Shown: piece after piece, positions 17,880-25,558 of the stretch
Layout of the letters: each line of letters starts with the position of its first letter
Numbering within the stretch: position 1 is the stretch's first letter
DNA from: Leptolyngbya sp. NIES-3755
GTDB taxonomy: Bacteria; Cyanobacteriota; Cyanobacteriia; Leptolyngbyales; Leptolyngbyaceae
NCBI GenBank assembly: GCA_001548435.1
Contig: AP017308.1
Coordinates: 5,961,030 to 6,025,029 of the forward strand
DNA: 64,000 nucleotides
Direction: 5' to 3'
Notes under the pieces: generated by a model
Told to the model about the DNA's origin: nothing
What the model saw: only the letters and a program-made list of their open reading frames with translations
Databases searched by the model: none
Program-made: the position numbers and the translations under genes

Positions 17880-18415
17880 GCCACTCCCTCCGCATGATGA
17901 AAGCAGGGACGAATCGGGCAGCACAACGGATCAAGTCGAATCCGCGCCGAAAATTTGCGAATGCCATATCGCTGAGACAGCACCAGCACCATGCGATCGA
18001 CAGACGCTTCGAGTACCCCAGGAGTCATCCCCTCGGTGTGAATGGGTGTGATCTGAACGATTTGTTCATTGCCTTTCCAGACTGACCCTGAGATCGCGTG
18101 AATCGGAGAGTCGTATCCAGCTTCACGATACACGGTCAGCACCGCATAAGCCCGATCTAAAGCGGGCGCATCGACCCCAACCTGCTCCAGACGCGCTTGC
18201 TGCTCAATGAGCTGTTTTTGGCGATTGACTTCTGCATTTCGCAAGCGCGATCGCTTTGGTGGGCAAAGCTTCAAATCGTAGCAGCCATCGCTCTGGATGT
18301 TTGGGTCGCGCAGGAAGTTCTCTGGATCAGTTTTCGGAGTCTCATGAAGTTGATGCACTTGCTCGATGTGCAGTGCCGCGCATCTGTAGCATTTTTGTGG
18401 TGCTTTTCTCGGCAT
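17876..18415 (-). CDS. Cysteine-rich unknown protein, possible zinc binder
   Basis: The 179-residue product begins MPRKAPQKCYRCAALHIEQV. The N-terminal CYRC pair plus later cysteines in SDGCYDLKLCPPKR could form a four-cysteine metal site. A coiled segment (EVNRQKQLIEQQARLEQVG) follows. The C-terminus, about 100-179, is globular and ends with LDPLCCPIRPCFHHAE, a second Cys/His cluster. No known enzyme motif is visible. It starts 3 bases after the stop of the Uma2 gene at 18419 and overlaps the next gene by four bases, so it belongs to the same transcript. A nucleic-acid-binding role is possible but unproven. Confidence 0.65.
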   Translation of the reverse strand: MPRKAPQKCYRCAALHIEQVHQLHETPKTDPENFLRDPNIQSDGCYDLKLCPPKRSRLRNAEVNRQKQLIEQQARLEQVGVDAPALDRAYAVLTVYREAGYDSPIHAISGSVWKGNEQIVQITPIHTEGMTPGVLEASVDRMVLVLSQRYGIRKFSARIRLDPLCCPIRPCFHHAEGVA

Positions 18416-18418
18416 GGT

Positions 18419-19033
18419 TTACTCTCCCCACAACGCAGAGTTGCAGTAAAGTTGCACCGCTAGAAGTTGAGCTGCGGTCAATTGTAAATTCGGAAACTGC
18501 GGTGACAGAATTGGATCATCACCCGCGAACGGACGCGATTGATAAGCTCCGTTTACCAGTTCCAGCACGTTCACGACAGCTCGACCGGGATCAACTTGCC
18601 ACAATTCACCGATGCCTCGTGCCGCATATTCTCTCGGCTTTTCCACGTAATCGCGTTGATAGTTCTCGCTACTCGGACCGCCCGGTGAAACCACTTCGAC
18701 CACAAGCTGCGGCACGGGCATTCCCAGTCGGATGATACGATCGCCTGAGAGGAGCGCTCGAATCGATTCTTCAGTATGAACAACGAGATCTGGCTGTCGA
18801 ACGCTGACTTCACTCGATTCGACCTCGATTTGATGTCCGATTGCAAGTCGGTAGGGTGAAATGCCCAGTTGCAGAAAGTAGCTGACCAGAAGCATTGCGA
18901 TCGTATTATTGATTGGATTTTCGTTCGGCGATTCAACTAGCTCCCCATTCACCAATTCGTAGCGAGTATCAGTGCCATCGTCATAGTTGAGATATTCCTC
19001 GATCGTGCTGAATCGTGGCTTCGTTTGAGTCAT
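18419..19033 (-). CDS. Uma2-family (DUF820) putative endonuclease
   Basis: The 204-residue protein shows the Uma2 layout, a PD-(D/E)XK-like fold. RYELVNGELVE is near the N-terminus, RQPDLVVHTEES carries the first acidic residue, QLVVEVVSPGG the second, and the EKPREYAARGI lysine the third, before ELWQVDPGR. All core residues are present. Uma2 proteins are hugely expanded in cyanobacteria; cleavage activity is inferred from the fold and the biological role is uncertain. It is closely related to the gene at 34338 (shared IEE-LNYDDGTDTRYELV). It lies 15 bases after another Uma2 gene and 3 bases before the next small gene. Confidence 0.9.
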   Translation of the reverse strand: MTQTKPRFSTIEEYLNYDDGTDTRYELVNGELVESPNENPINNTIAMLLVSYFLQLGISPYRLAIGHQIEVESSEVSVRQPDLVVHTEESIRALLSGDRIIRLGMPVPQLVVEVVSPGGPSSENYQRDYVEKPREYAARGIGELWQVDPGRAVVNVLELVNGAYQSRPFAGDDPILSPQFPNLQLTAAQLLAVQLYCNSALWGE

Positions 19034-19048
19034 AACCTCTACATCTCC

Positions 19049-19618
19049 CTATCGCTGTAACAATCTTGCAACCTCGATTTTCACCTCTGGGAAAGCGAGC
19101 GGACAAACCACACCATCCGTCAATACAACCTGCTCTTGGTACTCCCGATTCACTGGATTCCGAAACACGTTCAATTCTCTCGTCTTTAAGTTGATCACCC
19201 AATACTCACGAATGCCTGCTTCTGCGTAGATTTTAGACTTCACTTCCAAGTCTTTCTGCAAGCTTGAGTTTGAGTATTCGATCACCCAATAAATGTTTTC
19301 GACATACGGATGATGCAACCGATAGATCTCAACAGGTAACTGCACGATCGAAATGTCAGGTTCTGGCTCCGAATAATTGGGAAGCGTGATTGGTTTGGCT
19401 TCTCGCACCTTGGCGAGACCGCGCAACTGTTCCCGCAAATATTCAGCCGCTTCATCACTAAACGACGAGTGCGGTATTCCTTCAGGTGACATCTCGATCA
19501 ATTCTCCCTGCAATAGTTCGACGGGCACACCCTCAAATACCCCCGCTTCGACCGCTTGGTGATAGCGATCGAGCGTCCATTTCCACGTTGAAAGTGCTTG
19601 CAGTTTGGCTTCAGTCAT
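19049..19618 (-). CDS. Uma2-family (DUF820) putative endonuclease
   Basis: This 189-residue Uma2 protein is of a different subtype from its neighbour. It has WTLDRYHQAVEAGVFEGVPV and then ELLQGELIEMSPEG at the N-terminus. SEPEPDISIV carries the first acidic position, YWVIEYSNSS the second, and KSKIYAEAGIREYWVINL the lysine and the following strand. The core is intact. It is the first gene of the co-directional run that ends near 16692, so the promoter should lie in 19619-19840. Function is inferred only from the fold. Confidence 0.9.
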   Translation of the reverse strand: MTEAKLQALSTWKWTLDRYHQAVEAGVFEGVPVELLQGELIEMSPEGIPHSSFSDEAAEYLREQLRGLAKVREAKPITLPNYSEPEPDISIVQLPVEIYRLHHPYVENIYWVIEYSNSSLQKDLEVKSKIYAEAGIREYWVINLKTRELNVFRNPVNREYQEQVVLTDGVVCPLAFPEVKIEVARLLQR

Positions 19619-19837
19619 GGTGAGGTTGCATCCTCAATCGAGTTGACCCGCTTGTGATACCGACTACACGGGAATTTTACCGAATTTTGTCGATTTTGCG
19701 CCATAGAATTAGATTAAGAATTAGTTGATCGACGAACCGACGAAACTCAGGCTGTACAGCCACTACAGCATTCCTAATTTTATTTGCGATCGAGTTCCGC
19801 TAAAAAATCACCCTCTATACTGCAATAATACTTAACT

Positions 19838-19857
19838 CAGATAATGGTTATTATCTG
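19838..19857. repeat. Perfect inverted repeat in the 19619-20012 gene-free stretch
   Basis: CAGATAAT (19838-19845) and ATTATCTG (19850-19857) are perfect 8-base arms around GGTT. Flanking AACT and AGTT extend the symmetry with one base offset. It lies about 220 bases upstream of the Uma2 run and about 155 bases before the exonuclease remnant, so it could be an operator, or a hairpin of lost mobile DNA. Apart from an AT-rich tract and AAGGAG at 19864, I see no gene in 19619-20012. Confidence 0.45.
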
Positions 19858-20012
19858 TAGTTAAAAGGAGAGATCGTTTTTGGGTCAAATTCTCTGGTTC
19901 GGTAGGGGTAAAATTGGCGAAATGGTTATACAGAAGAACTTTCAGTACTTTTTACGGTTTGACTATAAACAACGAAAAAAGGATAAAAAGCTAGAAACCT
20001 CAGACTGATTGA

Positions 20013-20515
20013 GGATATGAAGCCGATGACGTGCTTGCGACCCTGGCAACAAAGGCGAAATCGATGACCAAGCTGATCTACAGCGGCGACCGCGATCTGT
20101 TTCAGCTTGTCGATGAAACCACCGCAATTCTGTACCCTTACAAAGGAAAAACAAGCATTCTGAACGCGGTGGCTGTGTATGAGAAAATGCAGGTTTATCC
20201 GCATCAAATCACAGACTTCAAGGGCTTGTGTGGGGACGCGACAACATTCCAGGAGTCCCTAGAATTAGTGCGAAAACGGCAGCTACTCTGTTGGCAAAGT
20301 ACAACTCGAACGCGGAGCGCACTGCAAGCATCGAGGAGATCTTCAATCATTTGTGGCAGATTTCTCCTGCTATCTATCAAAAACTGCGATTCCATCAGGA
20401 GATTGCACTGTTATCCAAGCAGCTTGCCACACTTGAGCGAGAATTGTCGCTTGCGCCCTGCACTTTGCAACAGCTACGTTGTGCATCCAAAAAGGCTGAA
20501 GCTGATATTGTGTGA
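20013..20515 (+). pseudogene. Remnant of a 5'-3' exonuclease (PolI N-terminal type)
   Basis: The first frame reads GYEADDVLATLATKAK, then IYSGDRDLFQLVDE and HQITDFKGLCGD, matching the core of the 5'-3' exonuclease domain. The conserved continuation DNIPGVPRISAKTAATLLAKY, the helix-hairpin-helix region, lies in another frame from about 20232 to 20515. A small deletion between GGGGAC and GACAAC at about 20236-20240 explains the shift. The first 120 or so residues of the family, including the N-terminal catalytic aspartates, are missing, and a stop lies immediately upstream of GYEADDV. The C-terminus ends before any polymerase domain, so the ancestor was a stand-alone exonuclease. It lies 24 bases before a broken recombinase. 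Confidence 0.8.
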
Positions 20516-20539
20516 GTATGCAAGCTGTAGAACCGAGAA

Positions 20540-21395
20540 ATGCCCCAATCGATTCCTGACCCTCACTTTATTATTCGCACTCCTGCTCAAGTTCCGGTAT
20601 CAGACCCCACACCGCCGATCGACTTGAGGGGATCGCGCATCGATGAGTCTCTGATGGCACGATCGCTGTCTTCCAATAGCCAAAGAGCGTATCGTCAAGA
20701 CTTGAAAGCCTTTACGGACTGGACACAAGCACCGTGGGCGATGGTCAGTCCACGATTCGTCGCTCAGTTCAAAGAGCATTTGATGCGCGAGGAGAAAGGT
20801 CAACGAGTGCGTTCTGATGCGACCGTACGACGAATTCTGGGAACGCTGAAGAACTTTTTCGGCTGGATGACCCGATCTCGCTATCTCGAATTTGACCCCA
20901 CATTAGAGATTGATTTGCCGAAATTACCAGAACCAGAAGCCGACAACTTATCCCAAAGCGAAGTCGAGCGAATTCTCGATTCTGCGATCTCAGAGACGAC
21001 CCTGCCCGAACGGAATCTGGCAGTTTTGCTGCTACTGCTGCATGGATTTCGAGCGAAGTCTGTGCATTAAATCTCGAAGATTATCAAGACGAAACTCGAC
21101 TGAGAATTCGCCAAAGCAAATCTGATAGTAAAGGAACGGTTCCCCTGAATGCAGCGGGTCGAGCAGCACTGAACGGCTATCTGGGATGGAGAAGTGAACG
21201 AGGAGAACTGCTGAGTCCAGAAAGTCCGATGTTCGTGTCTTACTCACGTCAGAATGCAGGAGCAAGACTGACCTACGGCGGCATTCGGACGCTGATCGAT
21301 AAGCTGAGTGAGAAGACCGGAATTGACTTTCACTCGCACCAGGGACGGCATACGTTTGCAACCGATCGGGTATTAGCGGGGATGAATTGGATGAA
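20540..21395 (+). pseudogene. Tyrosine recombinase, frameshifted and 3' truncated
   Basis: The first frame (20540-21070) encodes the SAM-like core-binding domain (SLSSNSQRAYRQDLKAFTDW) and the start of the catalytic domain (RNLAVLLLLLHGFRA). A one-base deletion near 21050 ends it. The rest continues in another frame as VCALNLEDYQDETRLRIRQ, SKGTVPLNAAGRAAL and HSHQGRHTFATDRVLAGMN, which holds the HxxR motif (HQGR). After about 21390 the sequence no longer resembles a recombinase, and the final tyrosine segment is gone. The joined DNA is the 3' end of an opposing metallopeptidase remnant, so a deletion or rearrangement ended here. It is probably the integrase of a lost mobile element or plasmid. 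Confidence 0.82.
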
Positions 21396-21400
21396 TGAAT

Positions 21401-22089
21401 CCAGTCCTCGTATCCGAGCGGTTCATGCTTTAAAGTATCGCGACTTCGCTTCCAGTGCGGCAAGTACTGATCCATATCTGAAAGCGATCGCTGTGATGGC
21501 GTTCTAGGAAATGCACTAATTCGCGAACTAGGACATATTCAAGGCACTCGATCGGCTTCTTAGTGAGTTCTAGGTTCAGCCAAATTTTCCGCTGAGCGAT
21601 GTTGCAGCTCCCCATTTGGTTTTCATTTTCTTGATGCCACAGTCAGTCACTTCTCTGCCGATCGTGGATTGTCAGTGATTGATCAAATCGGGAATCTTGG
21701 CTTTGAGTTGGTCACAATACCACTGGTTCAAGGTTTGAGCGCGATTGTGGAGCGAGGTTCCAGGATTGACAAAAAGCTGGAGTGTTTGATTGTTCTTGAT
21801 CACAACTTCGTGGATTCCTCGGCGCTCAGTTACTTCTAGCCGATAACGTTGACCAAAAACATAGTGACTCTCACCCGTGACCATCTCGCGCTGGGACTGA
21901 CGAGGCTGAGCTTGAAAAGATGCCTGCTGCTTGCGAATCCAACTCAGACGAGACACGATCGCTAAACGCACATTGTCGTGTCCGTTAAATGTAGAGGAAC
22001 GGAAGCACTCGACCATCCGGTGGATAAACCGAAACGTGCAGGTGCTTAATTAGCTTGCGCTCAATTTGCACAGAAATGTTGCTGACCTC
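21401..22089 (-). pseudogene. Decayed YgjP-like (DUF45/M48) zinc metallopeptidase
   Basis: Pieces of one protein lie in several minus-strand frames: ERKLIKHLHVSVYPPDGRV (to about 22010), then NVRLAIVSRLSWIRKQQASF (about 21720-22000), KMKTKWG and SCNIAQRKIWLNLEL (about 21590-21650), and finally PHWKRSRDTLKHEPLGYEDW (to 21401). I see a frameshift after PPDGRV, a TGA at 21672 where the family has Trp, a one-base loss in the WGSCN motif, and another shift after SDRF. The zinc motif reads RELVH instead of HELVH, so even a repaired frame would be inactive. Such metallopeptidases often follow hsdR in type I restriction loci, which fits the hsdS fragment next to it. Confidence 0.85.
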
Positions 22090-22240
22090 TAGGATCGCTC
22101 GATCGCACAAGTTTTGTTCTAGAAGGTGTTGTTCCGCTCGAAAGTTTCGACATTTCGTTTAGGCAGGTGACAACCCAATCTTCGGGAATTAGCTCGATCG
22201 CAGTTTGTTTATATCCTGGCTTTAACCGATCGTTACTCAT
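22061..22240 (-). pseudogene. hsdS: Type I restriction specificity subunit, N-terminal fragment
   Basis: From the ATG at 22240 the frame reads MSNDRLKPGYKQTAIELIPE, then DWVVTCLNEMSKLSSGTTPS, the typical start of HsdS proteins before the first target recognition domain. Similarity stops after about 43 residues, near 22108, and the frame ends at 22061. Immediately beyond, in another frame, the sequence is the N-terminal part of the metallopeptidase. Most of hsdS and all of any hsdR seem to have been removed by one deletion with a breakpoint near 22090-22110. No hsdM is found upstream; a toxin-antitoxin pair lies there instead. Confidence 0.75.
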
Positions 22241-22303
22241 GATGCAACCCGTTAACTTCTGCACGACATAAATAGATTTTTAGATAAATAGCACAATCGC
22301 AGT

Positions 22304-22786
22304 TTAGTCCTCTTCTTTGACCTGCTGCAACACACGATCGTACAAAGAAGAAGCCATCCAAAATCCTGCCTGATCGATTAAAGCATCAAGCAAAGGTCGC
22401 ACCGCAGGAATTAACTCCCGACTCTTTGCCTCCACCAAAACACCCGTATATTGCAGACTTAGCCGAGCAGCAACCGCCCGCCCTCGCCGCTCATCAATCA
22501 AAACCTGATCCGCCTTAATCTCCACAGCCAACGCAATCGCTTCAGCCTCACCAGGATCAAGCTCATTACTGAGTGCATTCAGCAGAGTCCGATTCATCAG
22601 CGATCGTGTCTGAATCCACTCAAAAGTTTGCACCTCAGTCGCACCCGCAACCGGGGAATTTGGATCAGTCAATTCTCGATACACTGCTTCTGCAATAATC
22701 ACAACCTCATAAAGCTCTCGAAGCAGATAGAGCGCACCAATCGCTGCAAGATTGTTAATGGGTGAAGTATCGCTGACAATAATCAC
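22304..22786 (-). CDS. DUF3368 PIN-like toxin of a toxin-antitoxin pair
   Basis: The 160 residues form a PIN-like nuclease domain. The first acidic residue is in IIVSDTSPINNLA, ELDPGEAEAIALAVE carries the central acidic pair, and QVLIDERRGRAVA the later Asp/Glu, the usual DUF3368 pattern. Such proteins are assumed to be RNA-cleaving toxins. The GTG start overlaps the antitoxin stop (GTGA, 22783-22786), indicating coupled translation. The pair lies next to decayed restriction and recombinase genes and appears intact. Confidence 0.85.
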   Translation of the reverse strand: MIIVSDTSPINNLAAIGALYLLRELYEVVIIAEAVYRELTDPNSPVAGATEVQTFEWIQTRSLMNRTLLNALSNELDPGEAEAIALAVEIKADQVLIDERRGRAVAARLSLQYTGVLVEAKSRELIPAVRPLLDALIDQAGFWMASSLYDRVLQQVKEED

Positions 22787-23028
22787 AGCCTACCCATCTC
22801 CCGCAGATTGCGGATATCTTGCTCAAAATCTTCCACATCGTAGTGAACTGGAATCTGACGACTCGCCAACAAATGTTGAAAAGCAACGCGATTCATCTCA
22901 GCAAACCGACTTGCCTGAGCCAATGTAAATTTTTCCTTCTGAAACAAGAGAATTGCTATTTCTTGCTTCATCTCTGCCTCTGTCATTCGAGTCGCCGCAA
23001 GCAGTTCATCAGAAATCATAATGCTCAT
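22783..23028 (-). CDS. UPF0175 antitoxin
   Basis: The 81-residue protein matches UPF0175: EAEMKQEIAILLFQKEKFTL, then AQASRFAEMNRVAFQHLLAS forms a helix-turn-helix-like segment, and the tail HYDVEDFEQDIRNLREMGRL probably contacts the toxin. A strong ribosome site (AGGAGG, 8 bases before the ATG at 23028) precedes it, as usual for an antitoxin that must be made in excess. An AT-rich imperfect palindrome lies about 140 bases upstream and might be an autoregulatory site. Confidence 0.85.
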   Translation of the reverse strand: MSIMISDELLAATRMTEAEMKQEIAILLFQKEKFTLAQASRFAEMNRVAFQHLLASRQIPVHYDVEDFEQDIRNLREMGRL

Positions 23029-23230
23029 TACTCAAGCCTCCTAATTTTCTCTAGTGTAAGCACCCAAGCGCTATCTTTCCTCTTCTCCCTCTACCTCCAG
23101 CAAAGTAGGCTCTAACGATCGTTGCCAATCCTCATAATTCTTGCTTCAAGCAATCGTTGTTCAGTCCAGGTAATTATTATGAGTTCAAGTAATTATTACT
23201 CTTGATCACCTGCAACGATGTGTTAGATCG

Positions 23231-24883
23231 CTATCGTAAGGGTCCCGATCGGAGAATGCTCAAAATTAGCCACAATCCTAAGAAACTTGCAGCAGCAAAC
23301 AGCACATCACTTACCCAATACACTTGACTCGACTGTGTATTTGCAGAAATAATCGCGGCTCCCATAATTAAAGAGCCAACCACGATACTAAAAGACACTC
23401 GATTTGCAGAAGAATCGATCGTGCGTCTTATCGGTTCTGCTTCTCGAATCGAAAGGTTCCACTGCAATGTTTCAGAAGTCACTCGATCGAGCAATAATTC
23501 CACCTGTCTCGGTGATTGCAGCGACAAGTTTTTGACATCTAAAGCCGTTCGTAACAATGCAATTAAAGGTGCTTCTCCAACAATCTGCCGCTGAAATACT
23601 TCAGTCATCATCGGACGAATCTTGTTTGGAATGTTGAAGTTTGGATCAAGAGATCGAGCAATTCCTTCCAAGTTCGCGATCGCTTTTGCACAGAGTCCTA
23701 AGTTTCCGGGCACTCGAACTTTGTTATCTCGAACCACTTGCAAGACTTCATAGACAAGCTTACTAAAGTTGACTTGTGAAATGTTCAAACTATAGTAGCG
23801 GCGTAATAGTCGATCGAATTCAGTTTCTAGCTTTACTCGATTGATCGGTTGTACGGGTGGGGCAAGTTGCAGAACTAATTGAGTGCATCTTTGAGCATCA
23901 AGATTGACGATCGCTAACACCAATTCCAAAATTAACTGTTGTGTTCTCGGATCAAGTCGCCCAACCATTCCACAATCGAGCAATGCAACGCGACCATCTT
24001 GGAGGTAGAACACATTGCCAGGATGCGGATCTGCATGGAAGAATCCATCTAAACAGATCTGTTGAAAGAACGCCCGAAGTAACAAAGTTGAGATATCTTC
24101 TCGCTCTTGTAAGTCCGTTGTCCCATCAAATCCAATGGGTGGAAGTGCAGAAAGCACAGCAACACCATCCAACCACTCCATTGCAATCAGCTTATCGGTG
24201 GTGTACTCCCAATAAATCTGAGGAACGACTAACTTTGTAGAATCAAACCAGCGAGTATTTCCTAAATTCTGTCTGAGTTGATCCGTGTATCGAGCTTCCT
24301 GAGTGAAATCGAGTTCATTTCTCAGTGCTTCCGCGAACTCTTCTGCGATCGATACAATATCGTAGTACTGCCCAAATTCAGTTTGAGCCACCAACCGCGC
24401 AATCAATCGAATCAGCGAAATATCTTGTTCAACTACCGCGCTCAATCCGGGACGCTGAACTTTGAGTGCAACCGGACGACCATCTTTCAGAACAGCCCGA
24501 TGGGTTTGAGCGATCGAACCCGCTGCAACAGGTTTGTAATTAATCGAGGCAAAAATTTCTTCGATCGGCTGATTGAATTGTTTCCGCAACATCACTTCGA
24601 CTTCTGCCCAATCGACGGGAGGCACTTCAGCTTGAAGGGTAGAAAGGGCATCGATATATTCCGCAGGCAGCAAGTCGGGACGGGTACTTAGAAGTTGTCC
24701 CAGTTTGACGTAAACCGGACCCAAATCGACCAAAATATTTCGCAGAACCGCAGGTGGGGGAAGTTTCGGCTCATCCACTTTGCCACCTGTGAGCAGTCGC
24801 CGCATATAGTCCCATCCATTTCGGAAGACGACTTCTACGATTTCACCTTGACGAGAGCTAGTTTGGACAAGTCTAGAAAACAT
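23231..24883 (-). CDS. ABC1/AarF (UbiB-type) atypical kinase
   Basis: The 550 residues include the signature KxGQ region (GPVYVKLGQLLSTRPDLLP), the Ala-rich nucleotide loop VAAGSIAQTHRAVLKDGRPV, VALKVQRPG, the catalytic segment DGFFHADPHPGNVFYL and the metal loop ALLDCGMVGRL. Two membrane helices lie at the C-terminus (about 497-517 and 525-545). Members regulate or support isoprenoid quinone metabolism in membranes; in cyanobacteria and plastids they associate with plastoglobule-like lipid metabolism. Cyanobacteria carry several paralogues and I cannot say which this is. Confidence 0.92.
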   Translation of the reverse strand: MFSRLVQTSSRQGEIVEVVFRNGWDYMRRLLTGGKVDEPKLPPPAVLRNILVDLGPVYVKLGQLLSTRPDLLPAEYIDALSTLQAEVPPVDWAEVEVMLRKQFNQPIEEIFASINYKPVAAGSIAQTHRAVLKDGRPVALKVQRPGLSAVVEQDISLIRLIARLVAQTEFGQYYDIVSIAEEFAEALRNELDFTQEARYTDQLRQNLGNTRWFDSTKLVVPQIYWEYTTDKLIAMEWLDGVAVLSALPPIGFDGTTDLQEREDISTLLLRAFFQQICLDGFFHADPHPGNVFYLQDGRVALLDCGMVGRLDPRTQQLILELVLAIVNLDAQRCTQLVLQLAPPVQPINRVKLETEFDRLLRRYYSLNISQVNFSKLVYEVLQVVRDNKVRVPGNLGLCAKAIANLEGIARSLDPNFNIPNKIRPMMTEVFQRQIVGEAPLIALLRTALDVKNLSLQSPRQVELLLDRVTSETLQWNLSIREAEPIRRTIDSSANRVSFSIVVGSLIMGAAIISANTQSSQVYWVSDVLFAAASFLGLWLILSILRSGPLR

Positions 24884-25049
24884 AGAAGAATTGGGAACGC
24901 GGTTGTGATTCCTAAAGTAACGTAAACTGCGGAATTTCAGCTATCTACTTTCAGGGGGAGGGGAAGTCGGAAAACCGATCAAATCGATCGCAGAAAAACA
25001 AGTTAGGCTATTAAATAATTGCGATCGATAAGTTCTCCTGGAGTGGCGC

Positions 25050-25532
25050 ATGAATCGGTTTTGGAGCGTAGCAAGTAAAGCGTTAGGTAGCGTGTTTCTC
25101 TGCGGCGGCGGTGTGGTGTCGATCGCGCTTTCACTGTCAATCCTGGCGCTACAGCCCCCGACCTGGGCTTTAACGATCTTGCTGATTTTTCTGGTGTTTT
25201 TTGGTCTGACTCCAAGCGCGATCGGCGGACTTTTACTCTATGCAAGTTCCAAGGCGAATCGTCACGCCATTCGCGATCGCTTTTTCCAATTGCTCCATCT
25301 CAAACAAGGACGAATTTCGCTGCTCGATTTTTCCAGAGCAACACGGCTTGAACCTGAAATTGCCCGTCGCCATTTGGATATTTGGGCACGAGAATATGAT
25401 GCCAACTTTGAAGTTAGCGATGTAGGTGAGATTTACTATGTGTTCTCGAATGAACTGATTCCGTTACCCCCTGCCAATCAACCGTTTGAAGTGGTGCGGC
25501 AAGTGGTACGAGAAGTTTGGCGATCGTTCTAG
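25050..25532 (+). CDS. Conserved two-helix membrane protein, unknown
   Basis: The 160-residue product has two membrane helices (about 14-32 and 38-66, the latter WALTILLIFLVFFGLTPSAI) followed by a cytosolic domain. The segment GRISLLDFSRATRLEPEIAR looks like a small winged-helix or SHOCT-like helical fold, as does the later RHLDIWAREYDANFEVSDVG. I recognise it as a family present in many cyanobacteria but know no function. The ATG at 25050 lies 15 bases after the TAAGTTCTCCTGGAGTG region. The next gene is convergent at 25559. Confidence 0.7.
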   Translation: MNRFWSVASKALGSVFLCGGGVVSIALSLSILALQPPTWALTILLIFLVFFGLTPSAIGGLLLYASSKANRHAIRDRFFQLLHLKQGRISLLDFSRATRLEPEIARRHLDIWAREYDANFEVSDVGEIYYVFSNELIPLPPANQPFEVVRQVVREVWRSF

Positions 25533-25558
25533 CGATTCGCTGCTTGTTCGTTGGATTG

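Noticed and set aside
19926..20207. Open minus-strand frame opposite the exonuclease remnant
   Set aside because: The exonuclease motifs on the plus strand explain the sequence. The minus frame lacks recognisable features.
21396..21507. C-terminal part of the recombinase
   Set aside because: On the plus strand the frame stays open, but the DNA here encodes the metallopeptidase C-terminus on the minus strand (EPLGYEDW). The plus frame is accidental.
23163..23207. AT-rich imperfect palindrome upstream of the UPF0175 gene
   Set aside because: The arms (around TAATTATTA) are low complexity and lie about 140 bases from the start, so an operator role is not supported.
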